Positions 58,481-64,000 of a DNA stretch of 64,000 bases are shown one piece after another; within the stretch, counting starts at the first letter, position 1, and the number at the start of each line of letters is the position of its first letter. Source of the DNA: Ailanthus altissimus (Eukaryota; Streptophyta; Magnoliopsida; Sapindales; Simaroubaceae); NCBI GenBank assembly GCA_946807835.1, contig OX327702.1:11284001-11348000 (forward strand), in the 5' to 3' direction. A program made the translations under genes and the position numbers. The notes under the pieces are model-generated. The model saw nothing but the letters and a program-made list of their open reading frames with translations, was not told the origin of the DNA and made no database searches.

Positions 58481-61106
58481 AAACCATAGACGAGGATATA
58501 TTAAAATATTCAGACTCAAGGCTTAAGAGCTACACTAACCCCTTTTGAAGATTGAGTTTGGACTAAAATTGAGAGAAAACAATAACTAATTTTTTTTTTT
58601 TAATGTTAATGCCCAAAAGAAAAAGATATGTGTGACTTGTAGTGTTGACCAAAAATTCAATTGGCCTTATCAACAAAATAGCTATAAAATAGAAAAGGTA
58701 ACATGAGAACTTTGGACAGAAGAAAAGAGAACGAGACTATACCTAATGGACCCCTTTAATACTTTTCCTAGAAATGCTCCAAATCTATTATGAAAAAGAT
58801 TGATACCTAGTTATTAGATAGCTTGGTTGATCACTGTAAAATAAAATAATGGAAATATATAAAAATAAGTTATTATATGTCAGTTGATATGTTAAAATGG
58901 TGTGATATTGTTTCATAGTTTCATACGTGATGGTTAATTTATGTTATTATTTTACACTTAAATTTTGTTTAGTACTATTCTTATATGATAAAGCAATAGA
59001 ATGTGTGGAGATGGGACTCTTAAATTGATCTAAGGGATTGAGTGGAATGTAAAGTAGGTTAAGAAAAAGAGAAGAATGCCAAACAATGAAGCATCTGATT
59101 CCATGATTTATGTGAAGTAGAGAAAGAAAATAGCTTATGTCTCATCCATCCGCTCAAAAGAAAATTTCTTTCACTGTTTTCTTTTCTAACTTTATTCTTT
59201 TAGGAACATGAAGAAAGAAAAATTCCGAATGGTTAACTATCTGGCAGCTTATTTTCCACTAGAATCTAAGCAATGTTCCCACTATAATTGTTCTCTAGAA
59301 AATTTCATAATTTTCATATACATGCATTCATTTTCAATGCAGACACATCTGGACTTGTCATCTGAAATTACCATCAATCAAATGAATATATGTGTAGCAG
59401 TGAGGGGTTTATCTCTTCTCTTCTCTTTTTAATTTTCTATTCGATTGCTTTTGTTTGGATTAAATGTAGTGCCACATTTCAAGAGGCATGGCTCAGGGAT
59501 CACGAAGTTTAAATCTTCTGCAACTCCTCAACGATGGTGGTTTGAAAACCAAAGAGCTCAACATCTACCATAAGAAAATAAAGGAGAGAAGAAAATCCTT
59601 TATGTTTATTTTTTATTTTTAACTTTAAAAAAAAAAATCAAACTCAAAACTTCGATTCGTTGAAAAATGTGGTTATGATTGAATTATTATTATGACCAAC
59701 TTGGTGTTTATTTTTTTGATAGTTCACATATATTAAGAAAAATATATATAATTAATCTTTAGTGCAAATATTTACATACAAATTTATATGCGAACCTTAG
59801 TAAAATCGCACTGACTTGCTACTAACCATATAAAATTCACATTCTTTAAAATAAAATATCAATATTAAACAATTTCGTATATACTATACCTTTAGTATAA
59901 TAATAATAATAATAAAGGTTGTTACTGAGAAATGTTTTGCTATTTCGAGAAGATAGGATAAACTTCGCATGTATTCTTTATATTATATATATATATTTTT
60001 TTGGTTGAAAAGGTCATGTATAATTGTTATTAATGAACTAAATTTTTTTATATTTTAAAAGTTATGTACGTAGGAATTAATAAAAAAATATTAATGTATC
60101 TCAATAAATTTAGCGTATAAATTTAGTAGGATTCTGATTACATTACCGTTGGCTTGTCTCATCTGACCTGACCCCTTTGCTTCTGTTCAAAAATTGAATT
60201 CATCGACAACTTCCTGTGCTGTAGGGCACGTCCAAGTCCAACAGCCTAACAAAGCACATATTAATTTAATTAATTTACATTATTAAGTTAATTTTGTGTA
60301 TAAAATAAAACAAAACAGCCAACCAATAACTTAATATGATTTATCAATTATCATATTTACTTTCCCTAGATCTGCACGTCTGATCTTGTCGATCCTCCTC
60401 CTGAAGAATACGCTTGAAATTTTTTATAAATAAATAGACAAAACAAGTTTAATATTACTCATAAATAAATGAATGTGTTTTGGTACATGAGGCAATATCA
60501 TTGTATTTGGACTAACAAAAACTTGGACAAAAAGAAGCATGGAGGCTACGCCTCTTTTTTTTTTTTTTTAGTTTTAAATATTAAAACTATTAATTAGAGA
60601 AACTCACATTTATTATACTATATCATTTATACAACCATTTAATCAAATTCAATCTTCTTAAATAACTGTATTAAAATAAATCTATTTTAAACTTTCTCAA
60701 ATTAAATATCTTGTTGGAGTAATTGAGAGTATCACAACAACAGTTAAAAACAATAATAATATTGTTTGAAGGCACATCAAGATTGTCATGATAATCGAAT
60801 TCCAAAGAAAAAATAAAAAAAATGTCATAATATAGGGTTTAACTTTTGAATCCTATCCGAATTTATTAGATAAAGAGTTCACAATAATCCTTTTCTTCAT
60901 TGAAACAGAGATATGAAAAATTCACCCACAATTTTTTAAATAATTTATTACTATTATGATTAATATTATTATTTTCTTCTGCATGCCTAATTTTTAAAAC
61001 TCAAAGTTGCTCACTATCATGCCCCTCTGTCTCACAAGAAAATGAAGTGTAAAAGCAGAACCATCAACTTCTTTCAAAAAAAAAAAAGAACTTCTTTTGG
61101 AAGTTC
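58481..61106. other. Intergenic region upstream of the NaKR-like gene
   Basis: AT-rich sequence without a gene I can support. It includes an AAT microsatellite (59,896-59,916) and a run of about 14 T (60,557-60,571). The ORF 59,208-59,432 has no motif. A short frame at 59,470-59,570 gives VPHFKRHG and TPQRWWFENQRAQ, which I could not place. The promoter of the gene at 61,200 should lie at the right end. Confidence 0.5.
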
Positions 61107-61130
61107 CTCTCTCTCTCTATCTATCTATCT
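61107..61130. repeat. CT/CTAT microsatellite in the 5' leader or core promoter of the NaKR-like gene
   Basis: A run of CT units passes into CTAT units about 70 bases before the start codon. Pyrimidine-rich (CT)n tracts are common near plant transcription start sites. A TATA-like CTATAAAC lies at 61,143-61,150. Confidence 0.7.
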
Positions 61131-61199
61131 TTGATGAAGATTCTATAAACCACTAGTTCTCTCTTTTATGTTCTCAACATACAAAATACAAATTACAGG

Positions 61200-62447
61200 A
61201 TGAAAGGAATTGATATCTTCTGTACCTCTCAAGCTTCAACAGCCATTTGCTTGAGCATGGATCAAGCTTCCCCCTCCTCATCATCCACCGCTCATCTTGG
61301 CGGCCGAGCCATCGACCGCCACAATCCCATCATCAGAGACGGCAAAAGATCCACAAGAACCTTACCCACTGCACCTTGTTCTTCTTCAGAGCCACCGCCT
61401 ATCAATCCTATACCTTATCATCAACTCCAAAAAACTAATAATAAAAAGAAAAGCTCTGGTGACAAAAAAAAGAAGAGTTCAACATCCAAGCCATTAGCCA
61501 ATGTTACTAAGAAGGACTCTTCTATTGCAAATGTTGTTATTAATAAGGATTCTTACACTGCTATCCCTGCAGATATTAAAAAGAAGAGCTGTGCTTCGCT
61601 GGGTGACTTTATTACCCCACCTGAATCGTCTAGGTATCTCTTGAGTGACACCGCTTTCTTTGATGGGTTGTCTAATTATGACCCGGTTTTAGCATTGCTT
61701 CCGGCTGAACCCAAGAAGACCCCAGCTGTTAATAATAACCAAGATGGGTCCTCTGCTTCAAAATCCTCTTTATCATCTCTCTCAGAAAAGCCTTCTTCCA
61801 ACCAGGTACATTATTATTATTTTTCTCGTGTCTTACTTAGTCCATGCTTGAAAGGAGCATGCAATAAATAAATAATTCTTACAAATCTTTCCAGCCATAT
61901 ATGATATAATGATAGGTGGGTAAGTGTTATGTTAAAAAAATTGACATTTTCAGGTTGTGGTTTTGAGAGTGTCACTGCACTGCAGAGGCTGTGAAGGAAA
62001 AGTGAGGAAACATCTATCCAGAATGAAAGGTATGCATTTAACTATCTTAAGAACTTTTCCATACAAAAAATTTTAAAAAAAAGAAAATTAATCGAAGTCT
62101 GCCGTTCTTATTTTTTGGTCCCAACTCCCATGTTCCCATCCCTTACAATCTTATCTCAACACACAAGGTTAGAGCATGTATCATAAAAATTTATGACAGC
62201 TTCTTACCTCTTGGCTTACTTCTTATCTTCTTAGTTTAATTAGCTTACGACAGAGTTACTGATGTGGATAGGAGTTACATCATACAACATAGATTTTGCG
62301 GCAAAAAAGGTGACAGTTGTGGGAGATGTAACGCCCTCGAGTGTCCTAGCGAGCATATCAAAAGTGAAAAATGCGCAATTCTGGCCAGCACCTGCGTCAT
62401 CTGCAACAACAGCTGTCTCTGGTAATAATCTACAAATCAAGAAATAA
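61200..62447 (+). CDS. NAKR: NaKR-type heavy-metal-associated (HMA) domain protein, three exons
   Basis: Exons 61,200-61,805, 61,954-62,029 and 62,272-62,447 (introns 148 and 242 bases, GT-AG) give 285 residues. The N-terminus MKGIDIFCTSQASTAICLSM is the signature start of SODIUM POTASSIUM ROOT DEFECTIVE (NaKR) proteins and fixes the start codon. A long Ser/Lys-rich disordered middle (two KKK patches at about residues 80-95, a DFITPPESSRYLLSD block near 138-152) leads to one HMA domain at about 203-268. This has the metal-binding LHCRGC (Cys212, Cys215), KVRKHLSRM, then the strand pattern VTSYNIDFAAKKVTVVGDVT. In Arabidopsis, NaKR1 is a phloem companion-cell metal-binding protein affecting Na/K balance, phloem function and flowering. 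Which family member this corresponds to is not certain. It is the only intact-looking gene in the window and lies outside the retrotransposon stack. Confidence 0.92.
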
Positions 62448-64000
62448 AATAAGAACCGGCAGTTTAATTACATGTAAATTAATTTATGAAGTCTAATATT
62501 AATTAATATGGCCATGGAGTAGCTGGCTAGCTGTAGCCAAGTCAGAATCTTTGGTTCTTAGAAGAAAGTAAAGAAGTAAGTATGAGGGATCACTTGGTTT
62601 CTCCTTTTTCCAGTTATGCTCTTGAATCTGAATGAGACTGAGACTGTTGCTTATATTTGGAACAAAACAATTTGCATCTTTTAGGCGTTATGGTTTTATC
62701 AGATTGAAAAGTCTGATTATTATTTTCGTCATGCCTATTCTCACAGCTAGTTTCCCAATGGTTTTGCTACAATACTTCAAGGCATTTTGTGCTTCCCTAT
62801 AATACAAGTCAAATTGTTTTAGAAGTTCGCATCAGATAGATATATATTCTGTTTGGGAAATCGTAAAACACTGATTATTATTGGCTCAAGACGTGATCAT
62901 ATTAATTCTTGATATTGACATTGTCCAAAAACTGCTGAGACAGGGCATCCACATTAAATCAACGGTAGGTATTATTTTGGAAGCATTCATGTGAAAGCTA
63001 GAACAGGGGATCTGATTCTGTCATGCCCTACTCCTTTATGCTTTCACTTCCACTCAAAATTGTGACGTTGGAACATGGAAGTGCACGAGATTGATGTGAG
63101 CAAAGTAAAGCATTGAAAATCAGAGTGCAAAATTAGGCAATTATTATCTTCATCATTAAATGGGTTCATCGATTAATCCTCTGTAACCAAAAAAATAAGT
63201 GAAGATGTAGCCGGTGAATGATGGAGAAAGAAAACGACTCCGGCTTATCTTTTTCCATCAAGAATTTTGTTTTTAAGTAATTGGAAGTGATTGGTACCAA
63301 AAATCATTATACGTGCCCACCATCTTTTGCTTTTTAACGAAACCACGAACCTTTTCTGCTTCCAGAATATGTAAAAAGAAGGTTGTGTCAGCTATTCAAA
63401 AGGCACCAACTTGAAGGCCATGGGAATGCAAGTATCAAAACATATTAGCTGCCTTATATTTTTCTGTGCAATCTTTGTTTCTGAAAATAGTATAGCTTTC
63501 TTTTCGGCAAAGAAAAAAAAATAATCTTTACCAATAGGTATATTGTCACTAAAATAATGTCATGTAATGATATACTTGAGACAAGCCTTATTTAGCTTTT
63601 TTCTTTTTTGCTATTTTATATTAGTGTGATGTTATCTTCACAAGATAAGTTATTTTCTGATAATAAAATCTGGATTTACTCTTCATAGCCTAAAAATTTG
63701 CCAACAAATTCTTTCTGCAATATATAAGCACAATACGCGAACTGCAGAATTAGTATAAAGGCAAGAACAGAGGATATAAAGTAGAGTTATTGATTATATT
63801 AATGTTTAATTGGGAAAAAATAAATTAAACTGGCTTAGTGACAATTATACACTATTAATAAAAAAATAAAGGATCTGCAATAGAATTTTATTAGTATAAA
63901 CCAAGTTTTGTGATAGATATTAACAAAAATTATCTCAAAATCTGTAGAAAATTTTTATAATCAATCTGTGATAAATTAATTTTGTGATAAAAAGACTTAT
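62448..64000. other. 3' flank of the NaKR-like gene, no further gene seen
   Basis: The first few hundred bases are presumably 3' UTR (no single clear AATAAA-type signal stands out). Beyond that the sequence is AT-rich, with no ORF above background, no transposon coding blocks and no RNA gene that I recognise. Confidence 0.5.

Noticed and set aside
59470..59575. Short frame with TPQRWWFENQRAQ, loosely like the WWxEN part of BREVIS RADIX domains
   Set aside because: Only a few residues match, surrounding residues do not fit the domain, and no further exon is seen.
61143..61150. CTATAAAC as the definite TATA box of the NaKR-like gene
   Set aside because: It would leave a leader of only about 25 bases; mentioned as a candidate but not called as a promoter.
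1..64000. CRISPR array, operon-like gene cluster or phage-type system
   Set aside because: The introns and plant LTR retrotransposons show nuclear plant DNA; no regularly spaced short repeats or clustered small genes are present.

Overview
The window is plant nuclear DNA, AT-rich and intron-bearing, most likely from a eudicot. The evidence is a three-exon NaKR/heavy-metal-associated gene with GT-AG introns plus plant-specific retrotransposon lineages (Tekay, Athila and Tat clades of Ty3/gypsy, and Ty1/copia). I cannot name the species. Only one host gene looks intact (61.2-62.4 kb, + strand). Nearly everything from 1.3 to 58.5 kb is a stack of decayed LTR retrotransposons inserted into one another.

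Layout. 1.3-3.0 kb: minus-strand Ty1/copia debris. 3.0-6.0 kb: a collapsed plus-strand Athila element joined to a truncated Tekay LTR. 7.04-58.5 kb: what I read as the shell of one old minus-strand Tat element. Its two similar LTR copies lie at 7.04-10.74 and 57.66-58.48 kb, with a decayed primer-binding site at 57.64 kb, gag-protease-RT at 54.4-57.6 kb, RNase H plus archaeal-type RNase H at 50.7-52.3 kb, and a probable antisense extra ORF near the left LTR (11.56-12.09 and 20.9-22.06 kb). Into that shell went minus-strand Athila A (12.09-20.71 kb), minus-strand Athila B (22.25-34.5 kb), plus-strand Athila C (34.51-50.7 kb) and an Athila-type LTR block (52.28-54.37 kb). Athila C was itself hit by two copies of an unclassified about 2.2-kb LTR family ('LTR-X', 35.72-40.69 and about 44.2-46.65 kb).

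The youngest layer is a Tekay chromovirus family with about 2.77-kb LTRs. It comprises one copy with internal region (22,721-30,851, target-site duplication atatg), three solo LTRs with exact 5-bp duplications (7,709-10,480 gaatt; 37,199-39,971 aggtg; 47,684-49,877 gagag) and one truncated LTR (5,104-6,011). At 37 kb the nesting is four deep: Tat, Athila C, LTR-X, Tekay.

Athila A carries, between pol and its 3' LTR, an intron-less LOG-type (cytokinin-activating phosphoribohydrolase) pseudogene and a 129-codon ORF of unknown origin on the same strand. This looks like host sequence picked up by, or inserted into, a retroelement.

No element in the window looks autonomous: every gag-pol has in-frame stops, frameshifts or large deletions. 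I found no tRNA, rRNA, CRISPR array or new gene system. What is unusual is the well-preserved nesting record and the LOG pseudogene inside Athila A.
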